From an uncultured Flavobacteriaceae bacterium (GTDB lineage Bacteria > Bacteroidota > Bacteroidia > Flavobacteriales > Flavobacteriaceae): a DNA stretch of 64,000 nt. The translations under genes were made by a program, and so were the position numbers. Shown one piece after another: positions 8,682 to 16,768 of this stretch (the stretch's first letter is position 1; each line of letters opens with the position of its first letter). The notes under the pieces were generated by a model. The model did no database searches. It saw only the letters and a program-made list of their open reading frames with translations, and was not told the origin of the DNA. The DNA lies in NCBI GenBank assembly GCA_947502975.1, contig CANNBV010000001.1:248001-312000 (forward strand), read 5' to 3'.

Positions 8682-10373
8682 ATGCGTTGGACGCTTAAAC
8701 CAAAACCAGATTTAGAAAAAGTAAAACACCTACAAGAACAACTTGAAGTAGATGAAACTATTGCTACATTATTGGTGCAACGAGGTATTGAAACCTATGA
8801 CGCTGCAAAGACTTTTTTCCGTCCTAGTTTAAGTCATCTACACGATCCATACTTGATGAAGGATATGGATAAAGCGGTTGCCAGAATAGAAAAGGCTATT
8901 GCGAATAAAGAAAATATTTTGGTGTATGGTGATTACGATGTTGATGGTACAACGGCAGTTGCTTTAATGTCAACATACCTAAAAACTAAACATAGTTTGG
9001 TGTACACATACATTCCAAATCGATACGATGAGGGCTACGGTGTTTCTAAAAAAGGCATCAATTTTGCTTTGGAAAATGACTTCACATTAATAATTGCTCT
9101 AGATTGTGGTATTAAGGCGATTGATAAAGTTGCATATGCAAAGTCCCTTGGCATCGATTTTATAATTTGTGATCACCATAGACCTGGATCTGAAATACCT
9201 GATGCTGTTGCTGTTTTAGATCCAAAACGAGAAGATTGCGATTATCCTTTTAAAGAATTATGTGGTTGTGGTGTTGGCTTTAAATTAGTACAAGCATTAG
9301 CTCAAAAAGAGGGATATACACCAAAAGATTTATTGCCATATTTAGATTTGGTTGCAACGGCCATAGGTGCAGATATTGTGCCAATTAATGACGAAAATCG
9401 CGTGTTAGCCTATTATGGATTACATGTAATAAATACCAACCCAAGACCAGGTATAAAAGCTATTTTGGATCACATAGAAAAAACAGAACTTACTATTACT
9501 GATGTGGTTTTTATAATTGGACCGAGAATTAATGCGGCGGGGCGTATGGAGCACGGTAATTTTGCTGTTACTCTATTAGCTGAAGAGGATTATGAATTAG
9601 CAAAAACCCATGCAAAAAATATAGATAATTACAATTTAGAGAGAAGAGCCACCGATAAAGAAATTACAGAAGCCGCGTTAGAACAAATAGAAACATTAAA
9701 TGAACAAGATAGACTTACCACTGTAGTTTATGACGAAAATTGGCATAAAGGTGTTATTGGCATTGTAGCGTCTAGGCTCACCGAAACGTATTATCGACCT
9801 ACCTTGGTGTTTACTAAAAGCGGTGATAAATTGGCAGCTTCGGCACGCTCTGTTCGTGGGTATGATGTTTACAATGCACTGGGTGCATGTGCAGAACATA
9901 TTGAACAGTTTGGCGGTCACAAATATGCAGCAGGTTTAACCTTAAAGGAAGAAAATTATGAAGCTTTTAAAAAAGCTTTTGAAGATGAAGTTTCTAAAAC
10001 TATTGATAGAAACTTACTAATTCCTGAAATTAAGATTGACACGGCTATAGATTTGAAAAACGTAACACCAAAGTTCTACAGAATACTAAAGCAATTTGCA
10101 CCTTATGGACCGAGTAATATGACACCTGTATTTATGACCGAAAACTTAAGAGACACTGGTTATGGTAAATGCGTAGGTGCAGATAAAACCCATTTACGAC
10201 TTACCGCAGCACAACCAGACTCTAATACTATTGTAGGTATTGGTTTTGGTATGGGTGATAAATACGAATTGATTTCTGACAAAAAGCTATTTAAAGCAGT
10301 ATATTCTATTGATGAGAATGAGTGGAGAGGTAATGTGTCGCTGCAACTTAAATTGAGGGATATTAAGGCATAA
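8682..10373 (+). CDS. recJ: Single-stranded-DNA-specific exonuclease RecJ
   Basis: This 563-residue protein is a typical RecJ, a 5'-3' single-strand exonuclease acting in recombination and mismatch repair in the cytoplasm. The DHH phosphoesterase motifs are intact: YGDYDVDGTTAVALM near 85, ALDCGIKA near 145, and ICDHHRPG near 165 with its metal-binding histidines. The DHHA1 motif is also present (GGHKYAAGLTL near 410), followed by the C-terminal OB-like domain. The length matches RecJ (about 560-580). The MFS gene begins two bases after the stop, so the two are probably translated from one message. Confidence 0.97.
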   Translation: MRWTLKPKPDLEKVKHLQEQLEVDETIATLLVQRGIETYDAAKTFFRPSLSHLHDPYLMKDMDKAVARIEKAIANKENILVYGDYDVDGTTAVALMSTYLKTKHSLVYTYIPNRYDEGYGVSKKGINFALENDFTLIIALDCGIKAIDKVAYAKSLGIDFIICDHHRPGSEIPDAVAVLDPKREDCDYPFKELCGCGVGFKLVQALAQKEGYTPKDLLPYLDLVATAIGADIVPINDENRVLAYYGLHVINTNPRPGIKAILDHIEKTELTITDVVFIIGPRINAAGRMEHGNFAVTLLAEEDYELAKTHAKNIDNYNLERRATDKEITEAALEQIETLNEQDRLTTVVYDENWHKGVIGIVASRLTETYYRPTLVFTKSGDKLAASARSVRGYDVYNALGACAEHIEQFGGHKYAAGLTLKEENYEAFKKAFEDEVSKTIDRNLLIPEIKIDTAIDLKNVTPKFYRILKQFAPYGPSNMTPVFMTENLRDTGYGKCVGADKTHLRLTAAQPDSNTIVGIGFGMGDKYELISDKKLFKAVYSIDENEWRGNVSLQLKLRDIKA

Positions 10374-10375
10374 TT

Positions 10376-11641
10376 ATGGTGAAAAATGATCCATATGCGG
10401 CGCTTAGAATAAAAGAGTTTAATATTTTCTTATTGCTACGCTTTGCCCTAGTTTTTGGTTGGTCTATGCAATTTGTGGTTATCGAGTGGCATATATATGC
10501 GTTGACTAAAGACGAATTAAGTTTAGGAATCATTGGTCTATGTGAATTTATCCCTGCGTTTTTTATGGCACCGTTCGCAGGTCATATCGTAGATAGAAGA
10601 GAGAAGCGTAATTTGTTTGCATTAACTATTGCCTTATTTTCTTTAATTAGTTTTGGACTATTTTGGTTAACGTCTCAGTATGTAGAAGGGTCATGGACTA
10701 CAAATAGTATCGTTTTAGGTATATATAGCTTAGTGTTTTTTGGAGGAATTTTAAGAGCGTTTTTTGGACCTACCATCTTTTCCTTAATAGCCTTATTGGT
10801 TCCTAAAAGTGTTTACCCTAATGCTGCAACATGGAGTAGTAGTACATGGAAAGGGGCTTCTGTAACAGGAGCTTTAGTTGGCGGCTTTTTAATCGCATGG
10901 ATTGGGGTACATCTAACATTAGGGATCATATTCTCTTTGGTTATTATTGCTTTATTATTAGTATTTCTTGTTAAAAAGAAGCCAATCTTAAATACAAAAA
11001 CCAATGAGTCTATAAAAGAAAGTTTAAAGGTTGGTCTCCAATTTGTTTTTAATGACAAAGTTATTTTAGGTGCTTTAACCTTAGATATGATTGCGGTGCT
11101 TTTTGGTGGGGCTGTAGCTATATTTGCAGTGTTTGCAACAGATATTTTGAATGCTGGCTCTGAAGGTTTAGGTATATTAAATGCCTCACTTTCTTTAGGA
11201 AGTATTTTAACGATGCTAGCCACTACATACTTACCAATCACTAAAAACACTGGTAAAAAACTACTTATTGCTGTCTTTGGCTTTGGTCTGGCGATGATTG
11301 TTTTTGGTGCTTCTAAATTACTTTGGTTAAGTGTAATCGCGTTGTTTATCGCTGGAATATTTGATGGGGTTTCTATGGTGATTCGGCAAACCATTTTACA
11401 ACTAAAAACACCTGACGATATGAGAGGAAGAGTTGGTGCTGTAAATTCTATGTTTGTGGGCTCTTCTAACGAGCTTGGTGCTTTAGAAAGTGGTATTGCT
11501 GCAAAACTATTTGGTGCACCATTAGCGGTAGTTTTAGGTGGGTGTGCTACATTAATTATCGTAACTACTATGGGAATTAAAAATAAACCACTTAGAGAAT
11601 TAGATTTAGTTGATGATGTTGAAGCTAGCGAGGTAGAGTAA
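10376..11641 (+). CDS. MFS transporter, EntS/MFS_3-like
   Basis: The 421-residue protein has about 12 hydrophobic segments. The cytoplasmic loop 2-3 carries the MFS signature (GHIVDRREKRNLF near 75), and a matching loop is present in the second half (DDMRGRVGAVNSMFVG near 350). The pattern resembles the MFS_3/EntS group, whose members export siderophores or drugs, but the substrate here cannot be told. It starts two bases after recJ and converges with the dioxygenase gene, ending 11 bases from it. Confidence 0.85.
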   Translation: MVKNDPYAALRIKEFNIFLLLRFALVFGWSMQFVVIEWHIYALTKDELSLGIIGLCEFIPAFFMAPFAGHIVDRREKRNLFALTIALFSLISFGLFWLTSQYVEGSWTTNSIVLGIYSLVFFGGILRAFFGPTIFSLIALLVPKSVYPNAATWSSSTWKGASVTGALVGGFLIAWIGVHLTLGIIFSLVIIALLLVFLVKKKPILNTKTNESIKESLKVGLQFVFNDKVILGALTLDMIAVLFGGAVAIFAVFATDILNAGSEGLGILNASLSLGSILTMLATTYLPITKNTGKKLLIAVFGFGLAMIVFGASKLLWLSVIALFIAGIFDGVSMVIRQTILQLKTPDDMRGRVGAVNSMFVGSSNELGALESGIAAKLFGAPLAVVLGGCATLIIVTTMGIKNKPLRELDLVDDVEASEVE

Positions 11642-11652
11642 AAGTTGGATTA

Positions 11653-12372
11653 TTAATTTACACTAAAATATTCTAACCACTTCAGAGGTTTTGTTAATTT
11701 ATGTTTGTTAAATTCTAAATGAATAACTCGACGTTTTTTGCCGTTTGTTGTTCTATTAGAAGCATGTAACGTTAAGGGTTTCATTAACATTACACTTCCT
11801 TTTTTAATTTTACAGATAAATTCGTTTTCAACATTCCAGATTTCAGATTCTGCACGTACAATTCCATTTAAATGTGATTTCGGAATTACTTTTAAAGCAC
11901 CATTGTTTCCATCAGTATCATCTAAATGAATTCGAATTGTGATTGTATCTTTTAGAATTTCAATAGGTGGTTGAACACCATATTGCCCTTTTTTAAAAGT
12001 CCAATTCTGATAATTTTCTATTTCTGTTTTTTTATCTACAGAAATGCTCAAATCTTGATGATACCCTACAAACCAATTAGATTCACTTGGTTTATCAAAA
12101 TAAATAGCTTTAGTTAAAAAATATTCAGATTCTGAAAAATTGAAAATTAATTCCTTTAATTTAGAATTGAATAGTAAAGGCCCTAAATCAGGAATATTAT
12201 TGATTAATTGTCTTATTGCAAATAAATCTTTCGTTTTTAAATACGAGTTGAGGTTGGATTCAGAATTTTCAATGCAATTTAAAATTTCTTCAACTTCGTG
12301 ATTAGAGTATAAGTTGCTTAAAATAGAATATCCATTTTCTGATAGCTCTGCTAAATTTTTTCTGTAGTTCAT
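11653..12372 (-). CDS. Phytanoyl-CoA dioxygenase (PhyH) family protein
   Basis: The 239-residue protein shows the Fe(II)/2-oxoglutarate facial triad of the PhyH family. An HxD motif (GYHQDLSISV near 115) is followed by a distal histidine (TLHASNRTT near 210) and an arginine (GKKRRVIHLEF) that would hold 2-oxoglutarate. The core pattern IRIHLDDTDGNNGALKVIPK is typical. The family hydroxylates small molecules or lipids, and many bacterial members have no known substrate. It is convergent with the MFS gene and follows the LpxH-like gene by 18 bases, so the latter two may form an operon. Confidence 0.82.
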   Translation of the reverse strand: MNYRKNLAELSENGYSILSNLYSNHEVEEILNCIENSESNLNSYLKTKDLFAIRQLINNIPDLGPLLFNSKLKELIFNFSESEYFLTKAIYFDKPSESNWFVGYHQDLSISVDKKTEIENYQNWTFKKGQYGVQPPIEILKDTITIRIHLDDTDGNNGALKVIPKSHLNGIVRAESEIWNVENEFICKIKKGSVMLMKPLTLHASNRTTNGKKRRVIHLEFNKHKLTKPLKWLEYFSVN

Positions 12373-12390
12373 TTTAATAAATAAAAATGA

Positions 12391-13152
12391 CTAGGACGTA
12401 CTATACTCTTTCAACTCCAAGGTTTTCCCATCAAATTCTGCATAGGTGAAATACTGAATCCAGTCTCCTAGATTGAGATATTTTGAGTTTTCGTTGAGGT
12501 TGATGTTAAGTGGTAAATGTCTGTGTCCAAACACAAAATAATCACGATGTTTGTCTTCTAACTTACGTTTGCAGTATTGTACGAGCCATTCATTGTCTTC
12601 TCCTAAAAATTTGGCGTCCTCATCACCAGAAATGAGTTTGTTTTTTACTGAAAAGTATTGTGCAATGCGCATACCTATGTCTGGATGCCCCCATTGAAAT
12701 ACCCATTTAAAGAACGGATTTGTAAATACTTTTTTTAAACGTTTGTACCCTTTATCTCCAGGTCCTAAGCCATCGCCATGCCCTATAAAGAATGACTTAT
12801 TATTAAACATAAATTCTTTAGGTTTATGATATACAGGAATGTTGAGTTCTTCTTCAAAATACCCATTCATCCATAAATCGTGATTGCCCACAAAATAGTG
12901 AATGGGGATTCCAGAATCTGAAATTTCGGCAAGTTTGCCGAGTACTCTTGTAAATCCTCTGGGAACTACGGTTTTGTATTCGAACCAAAAGTCAAAAAGA
13001 TCTCCTAAAAGGAAAATAACTGCAGCATCTTTTTTTACTTCATCTAGCCATGCAACGAATTTTTTTTCGCGTGGAAATGAGGCTTCTTTTGTTGGTGCTC
13101 CTAAATGATTATCTGAAGCAAAGTATATTTTTTTTCCTTTTGGGATTTGCAT
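12391..13152 (-). CDS. lpxH: UDP-2,3-diacylglucosamine diphosphatase LpxH-like metallophosphoesterase
   Basis: The 253-residue protein carries the calcineurin-type metal motifs in order: ASDNHLG near 12, GDLFDFWFEY near 50, GNHD near 90, GHGDG near 124, and FGHRH near 208. LpxH removes UMP from UDP-2,3-diacylglucosamine, the fourth step of lipid A synthesis, at the inner face of the cytoplasmic membrane. The length and the LFDFWFEYK pattern match Bacteroidota LpxH. No other lpx gene is near. The symbol is assigned by motif pattern only. Confidence 0.85.
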   Translation of the reverse strand: MQIPKGKKIYFASDNHLGAPTKEASFPREKKFVAWLDEVKKDAAVIFLLGDLFDFWFEYKTVVPRGFTRVLGKLAEISDSGIPIHYFVGNHDLWMNGYFEEELNIPVYHKPKEFMFNNKSFFIGHGDGLGPGDKGYKRLKKVFTNPFFKWVFQWGHPDIGMRIAQYFSVKNKLISGDEDAKFLGEDNEWLVQYCKRKLEDKHRDYFVFGHRHLPLNINLNENSKYLNLGDWIQYFTYAEFDGKTLELKEYSTS

Positions 13153-13220
13153 GGTGTAAATATAATTGTTTTAGGCGGAAGACCGAAGACTGATATTTGA
13201 AGACTTGACCATGGCAGATA

Positions 13221-13306
13221 GTAGCGCTAGGGATTGAACGGTATGTTTGAAATCCCCGACGTAGGAGGGATTGAGTAGTGAAAGCCCGGCCCTTGTGGTA
13301 GCGCCC
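13221..13306 (-). repeat. Structured intergenic repeat, copy 3 (divergent), after queD-like gene
   Basis: Read on the minus strand, the element opens with GGGCGCTACC, continues with GGGCCGGGCTTTC and closes with CAATCCCTAGCGC. This is the same frame as the copies after sod and pyk. Here the closing stem is GCGCTA with TAGCGC; in the other two copies it is GCGTTA with TAACGC, a compensatory change. The interior holds AATCCC/GGGATT complementarity. It begins seven bases after the stop of the queD-like gene, in the same orientation. Confidence 0.7.
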
Positions 13307-13312
13307 AAAAAA

Positions 13313-13765
13313 TTAATCTTGATCGTAAGCGAACCACTCTGCAAAACTGGTTGCAGTTTCTTGGAGCTTTAAAGAATGCAATTTGATGTTTTCGGGCAAC
13401 CGTGCTTTTATTTTTTTTGCAAAATCGATAACCATCATTTCGCTTGTGGGTTGGTAATCTACTAGTAAAACATTGTGACCTCTATTTTCTAACTCTTTGG
13501 CAAGCTCTACATGTGGTGTGTTTTTGTTGAATACAGTTGCGTGGTCGAATACGTTTACTATTTCTTCTTTTACTATTTTTTTAAGGTCACCAAAATCGAT
13601 AACCATACCATATTTTACATTAGAATTATCTGTGATGGGTTTGCCAATAACCGTGACATCGAGACGGTAACTGTGACCGTGTACATTTTTACATTTGCCA
13701 TCGTAACCGTATAAGGCATGACCTGTTTCGAACGAAAATTGTTTGGTGATGCGTATGTTGCTCAT
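13313..13765 (-). CDS. queD: 6-carboxytetrahydropterin synthase (QueD) / PTPS family
   Basis: This PTPS-fold protein has the three zinc histidines (ETGHALYG; VHGHSY), the catalytic cysteine in GKCKNVHGH, and the downstream aspartate-histidine and glutamate residues (VFDHATVF; LKLQETATSFAEW). QueD makes 6-carboxytetrahydropterin in the queuosine pathway. The start at MSNIRITKQFSF gives 150 residues and fits the family. An upstream in-frame ATG would add seven residues (MPTNTTQ) without family support. A short two-gene membrane-protein set precedes it. Confidence 0.88.
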   Translation of the reverse strand: MSNIRITKQFSFETGHALYGYDGKCKNVHGHSYRLDVTVIGKPITDNSNVKYGMVIDFGDLKKIVKEEIVNVFDHATVFNKNTPHVELAKELENRGHNVLLVDYQPTSEMMVIDFAKKIKARLPENIKLHSLKLQETATSFAEWFAYDQD

Positions 13766-13791
13766 TTGTGTAGTGTTGGTTGGCAAAGATA

Positions 13792-13890
13792 CTATCTTCT
13801 TCGTTTTTTATTTACAAAATATACGATTATTAGCACTAAAGCTAAAAGTAAAAAGAGGCCGTTGCCGCTTAAAAAGTTAAGAATATCCAT
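13792..13890 (-). CDS. Small single-helix membrane protein (32 aa)
   Basis: The frame reads MDILNFLSGNGLFLLLALVL, then a few more hydrophobic residues, and ends in NKKRRR and a stop. It has one transmembrane helix with a positive cytoplasmic tail. Its start lies two bases after the stop of the 57-residue membrane protein, in the same direction. The clean helix plus tail and the tight spacing argue for a real microprotein, but no homology could be tested. Confidence 0.45.
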   Translation of the reverse strand: MDILNFLSGNGLFLLLALVLIIVYFVNKKRRR

Positions 13891-13891
13891 A

Positions 13892-14065
13892 TTAGTTCTC
13901 GCTATTACGTTTTTTACTATAATAATACAACATGTAGGCAATGATTACAAGCACTATAAACGGAATCATAGAACCTATAAAAACGCCAACTTCGTAACCT
14001 TCGTCTGGTGCATTTTTTATCTTTTCTTCAATATCAGAGGTTTGTTGTAGCAATGCTAAAATCAT
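13892..14065 (-). CDS. Small single-helix membrane protein (57 aa)
   Basis: The frame begins MILALLQQTSDIEEKIKNAP, with a short extracytoplasmic acidic segment. One hydrophobic helix follows (GSMIPFIVLVIIAYMLYYYS) and the protein ends KKRNSEN. The start is 10 bases from the end of the MATE gene on the same strand. The topology is typical of flavobacterial small membrane proteins of unknown function. It is followed almost directly by a second, 32-residue protein of the same design. Confidence 0.5.
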   Translation of the reverse strand: MILALLQQTSDIEEKIKNAPDEGYEVGVFIGSMIPFIVLVIIAYMLYYYSKKRNSEN

Positions 14066-14074
14066 TGTGTAAAG

Positions 14075-15427
14075 TTAGTTGTTTTTGGTGAGTGGGATAA
14101 ATTGTTTTCTAAAATTAATCAGCAATGGTAACGCTCTGGCTATCATCCAAAACGTAAGCGCTATAAAGATACCATTGAGTTTAAAATCGAAATAGTCTAA
14201 ACCGTATAGTATTGGGATGAATACAAGAAATGTGGACAGAAGTAACACATTTCTAAGCGTACTCATTTTTCCTAAGCCCTTAAAGATACCATCGAAAATA
14301 AAGGCTATGGCGCAAATGGGCTGCATAATGAGTACTATCCAAAACACATCGTAAAAACGCGTTAAAACTTCTGGATCTTTGGTGAAAAGAATACCGATAG
14401 GTTTGTAAATTACAAAACCGAAAAGTGTTAACACAACCCCAACTATAAGTCCAATTTTAATGAGTTTTTTATTGAGGTTTATTAAATCTTTATAGTTTTT
14501 TGCTCCGTACAACCTTCCTGACATAATGTTGCCAGCACCGGCGTAACCATCGATGATAAAAGCTCCCAAAAACCATAAATTAATGGCGATGGTGTAGGCC
14601 GCAATATAATTTTTGCCATAACCTGTTGCAAATCTGGTAGCAAAATATAGTGTGATGTTAAGGGCTACTGTTCTAACGAATAAATTAAGAATCATTACAA
14701 CAAATCGCCAAATTTCTTTATTGAAAGGAAAGGTAGGTATTAGTGGAATTGTAGTTTTTTTCAATAAAAAATATGCAGAAAATAACGCCATTAGAATTTG
14801 CGCAATTACACTTGCATAAGCAGCCCCTTCAATATTCATCGGTTCTAAATACCCTGAAATTCCATATACTAAAACGAAGTCTAGAATAATATTTGCAGAT
14901 GCTCCAATAATGGCAACTATCATAGGGTGGTAGGTGTTTTGTAAGCCTCTAAATGTTCCAAAAACAGCTATAGTAAATAATGTAAATGGGAAGCCAAACA
15001 CCCTGATTTTATAATAGATGACACTGTAATCTAGAATTAAACCTGAAGCATTGTATAGTTTGAAAATTTGATTTGCAAAAGGATATGTGCCAGCAATGAT
15101 AAACAGACTTAGAGATGTAACAATAAAAATAGCCTGTGCTGGTAGGTTTTTTACAGCCCCTAAATTGTTAGCTCCTAAATATTGCGAAACTATAGCAGAT
15201 ATAGCACTCCGAGTTTGTCCCAAAATCCAAATTAGCATAGATAGAAATGTACCAACAATGCCAACAGCTGCTAAAGATTCTACAGGATTAGTATTTATAT
15301 TTCCAACAATGGCGGTATCTGTTATGGATAGTATAGGTTCAGATATACCAGAAATAAGGGCTGGAATAGCCAATTTATTGATATGTTTTAGGCTGATGTT
15401 TGAACTCACAGGACTAATTCGTAACAA
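14075..15427 (-). CDS. MATE family efflux transporter (DinF-like)
   Basis: The 450-residue protein has about 12 hydrophobic segments and two similar halves. The N-terminal helix pattern PALISGISEPILSITDTAIVG and QYLGANNLGAV near 93 are typical of the DinF branch of MATE antiporters. These use sodium or proton gradients to export cationic drugs or metabolites across the inner membrane. The gene overlaps the 3' end of the GNAT acetyltransferase gene by 22 bases, which suggests translational coupling. The substrate is not predictable. Confidence 0.9.
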   Translation of the reverse strand: MLRISPVSSNISLKHINKLAIPALISGISEPILSITDTAIVGNINTNPVESLAAVGIVGTFLSMLIWILGQTRSAISAIVSQYLGANNLGAVKNLPAQAIFIVTSLSLFIIAGTYPFANQIFKLYNASGLILDYSVIYYKIRVFGFPFTLFTIAVFGTFRGLQNTYHPMIVAIIGASANIILDFVLVYGISGYLEPMNIEGAAYASVIAQILMALFSAYFLLKKTTIPLIPTFPFNKEIWRFVVMILNLFVRTVALNITLYFATRFATGYGKNYIAAYTIAINLWFLGAFIIDGYAGAGNIMSGRLYGAKNYKDLINLNKKLIKIGLIVGVVLTLFGFVIYKPIGILFTKDPEVLTRFYDVFWIVLIMQPICAIAFIFDGIFKGLGKMSTLRNVLLLSTFLVFIPILYGLDYFDFKLNGIFIALTFWMIARALPLLINFRKQFIPLTKNN

Positions 15428-15906
15428 TGAAACGGATATTCACTTTGTTTTGGAAAATAAATATCCCCTAACTTTTTGTACCCACGAAGTTCGTAAAACT
15501 TTTGATTTCTTGGGTTTTGAGAAAATGTGTCTAATCGTATTGAAGTGTATTTTTTAGTTTTAGCATAAGCTTCTGCAAAAGTAAGTAGTTGCTGTGCATA
15601 GCCATTACCTTGAGATTCTGGATGTACTGCTAAACGGTGAATGTATATATTATTTTCATTTGGGGTTATCCACATAATAGGCATATATTCTTCATCCATA
15701 AAGGTTGAAATAGTAATACAGCCTATGAGCTTATTTTCAACTTCTAACACATAACATTCGCTACGTTCAATATCTTTTTCAAAAGCTAATGCATTGGGGT
15801 AGAATTCGTTCCACTGAAAGATGTTTTTACTAATCATATGTGCAGCACATGCTTTAGTGATTTTTAAAATTCCATTTACATCCTTAAATATTGCTTTTCG
15901 TATCAT
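15406..15906 (-). CDS. GNAT family N-acetyltransferase
   Basis: The 166-residue single-domain protein has the GNAT motif A (IHRLAVHPESQGNGYAQQLL near 90-109), in which the Q-G-N-G-Y-A loop binds the acetyl-CoA pyrophosphate, followed by motif B (IRLDTFSQNPRNQKFYELRG). The family acetylates small amines or protein N-termini; the acceptor is unknown. It is the first gene of a minus-strand pair with the MATE gene, so a resistance-type role is possible but not shown. Confidence 0.88.
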   Translation of the reverse strand: MIRKAIFKDVNGILKITKACAAHMISKNIFQWNEFYPNALAFEKDIERSECYVLEVENKLIGCITISTFMDEEYMPIMWITPNENNIYIHRLAVHPESQGNGYAQQLLTFAEAYAKTKKYTSIRLDTFSQNPRNQKFYELRGYKKLGDIYFPKQSEYPFHCYELVL

Positions 15907-15916
15907 TAAATTAGTT

Positions 15917-15924
15917 TACTTTTG
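15917..15924 (+). promoter_or_regulatory. Bacteroidota -7 promoter element (TACTTTTG) before the universal stress protein gene
   Basis: TACTTTTG matches TAnnTTTG 42 bases upstream of the start codon of the universal stress protein gene. It lies in the short gap to the divergent GNAT gene. Confidence 0.45.
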
Positions 15925-15966
15925 CCTCATAATTTATTGTAAATTTAAGCTTAAACTTTCTAAGTC

Positions 15967-16761
15967 ATGAAAAATATTTTAGTTCCTGTTGGTTCTTCAG
16001 AAAATGCAGTGAGTCATTTGCAGTATGCGGTTGATTTTGCTGAAGCTTTTGGAGGAAAAGTGTTTGTGGTACAAGTATACAATGTATTTACTAAGGCCGG
16101 AACTATGATTAAGGTTGATAAGATTATTGAAAAAGAAAGTTTGTCTTTTTTAAAAGGGTTAGTTGATAAGGTTGACACCAAAAATGTTGATGTTATTGTG
16201 AAAACCTTAAAGGGAGATTTAATTGACACTCTAGAATTAGCCTGTAAAGCTGCTGATGTAGATTTAGTTTTGGTAGAGCCTAGAACAAATTCTATTAAAG
16301 ATGAGGTGTATTTAGGTAAAACTTCTGGTAAAATTATTAAACGAATGGACGTACCCGCGTTGATTGTTCCAGAAGGTTATAAATTCTCAAAACCTTCTAG
16401 TATTTTAATGGCAATTAAGTCGGCTATTATTAAAAAAGAAAATGCATTACAACCTCTTAAGGACATTACAACGAAATTTAATGCTACAGTTGACCTTTTA
16501 TTGGTAAAAACACCTTACCATGATGAAGGTGATTTTGATGTAAATGAAGAGTTGAGTAGTCTTGTTAGAAATACAACAGAATCTGTAAATGCTACAACAT
16601 TTCAAGGTGTTTTAGAACACTTTCAATCACATAACCCAGATTTGTTGTGCGTGGTGAGACGCAAGCGCGGATTTTTTGCTAAGAAATGGGAAAAAGACAC
16701 TATTTTAAGAAAAGACTTTTTTATAAAGACTCCTGTTTTGGTGTTGAGTGGCTTAAAATAA
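15967..16761 (+). CDS. Universal stress protein family protein
   Basis: The 264-residue protein starts with the UspA pattern MKNILVPVGSSENAVSHLQY and carries a G-x-x-S-G-K-I-I-K-R motif near 116-128 (GKTSGKIIKRMDVPALIVPE), which resembles the ATP-binding G-2x-G-9x-G(S/T) motif. A second, degenerate Usp half follows from about 140. Two-domain Usp proteins of this size are common in Flavobacteriia. It is a single-gene unit with its own TAnnTTTG promoter. The role is presumably stress survival and cannot be narrowed down. Confidence 0.85.
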   Translation: MKNILVPVGSSENAVSHLQYAVDFAEAFGGKVFVVQVYNVFTKAGTMIKVDKIIEKESLSFLKGLVDKVDTKNVDVIVKTLKGDLIDTLELACKAADVDLVLVEPRTNSIKDEVYLGKTSGKIIKRMDVPALIVPEGYKFSKPSSILMAIKSAIIKKENALQPLKDITTKFNATVDLLLVKTPYHDEGDFDVNEELSSLVRNTTESVNATTFQGVLEHFQSHNPDLLCVVRRKRGFFAKKWEKDTILRKDFFIKTPVLVLSGLK

Positions 16762-16768
16762 TATAGTT

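Noticed and set aside
10813-11394. 193-residue open frame antisense to the MFS gene
   Set aside because: It mirrors the transporter codons, is rich in Thr/Pro/Lys with no domain, and the plus-strand protein is clearly real.
15087-15557. 156-residue frame on the plus strand across the MATE/GNAT overlap
   Set aside because: Low-complexity reversed translation of two well-supported minus-strand genes.
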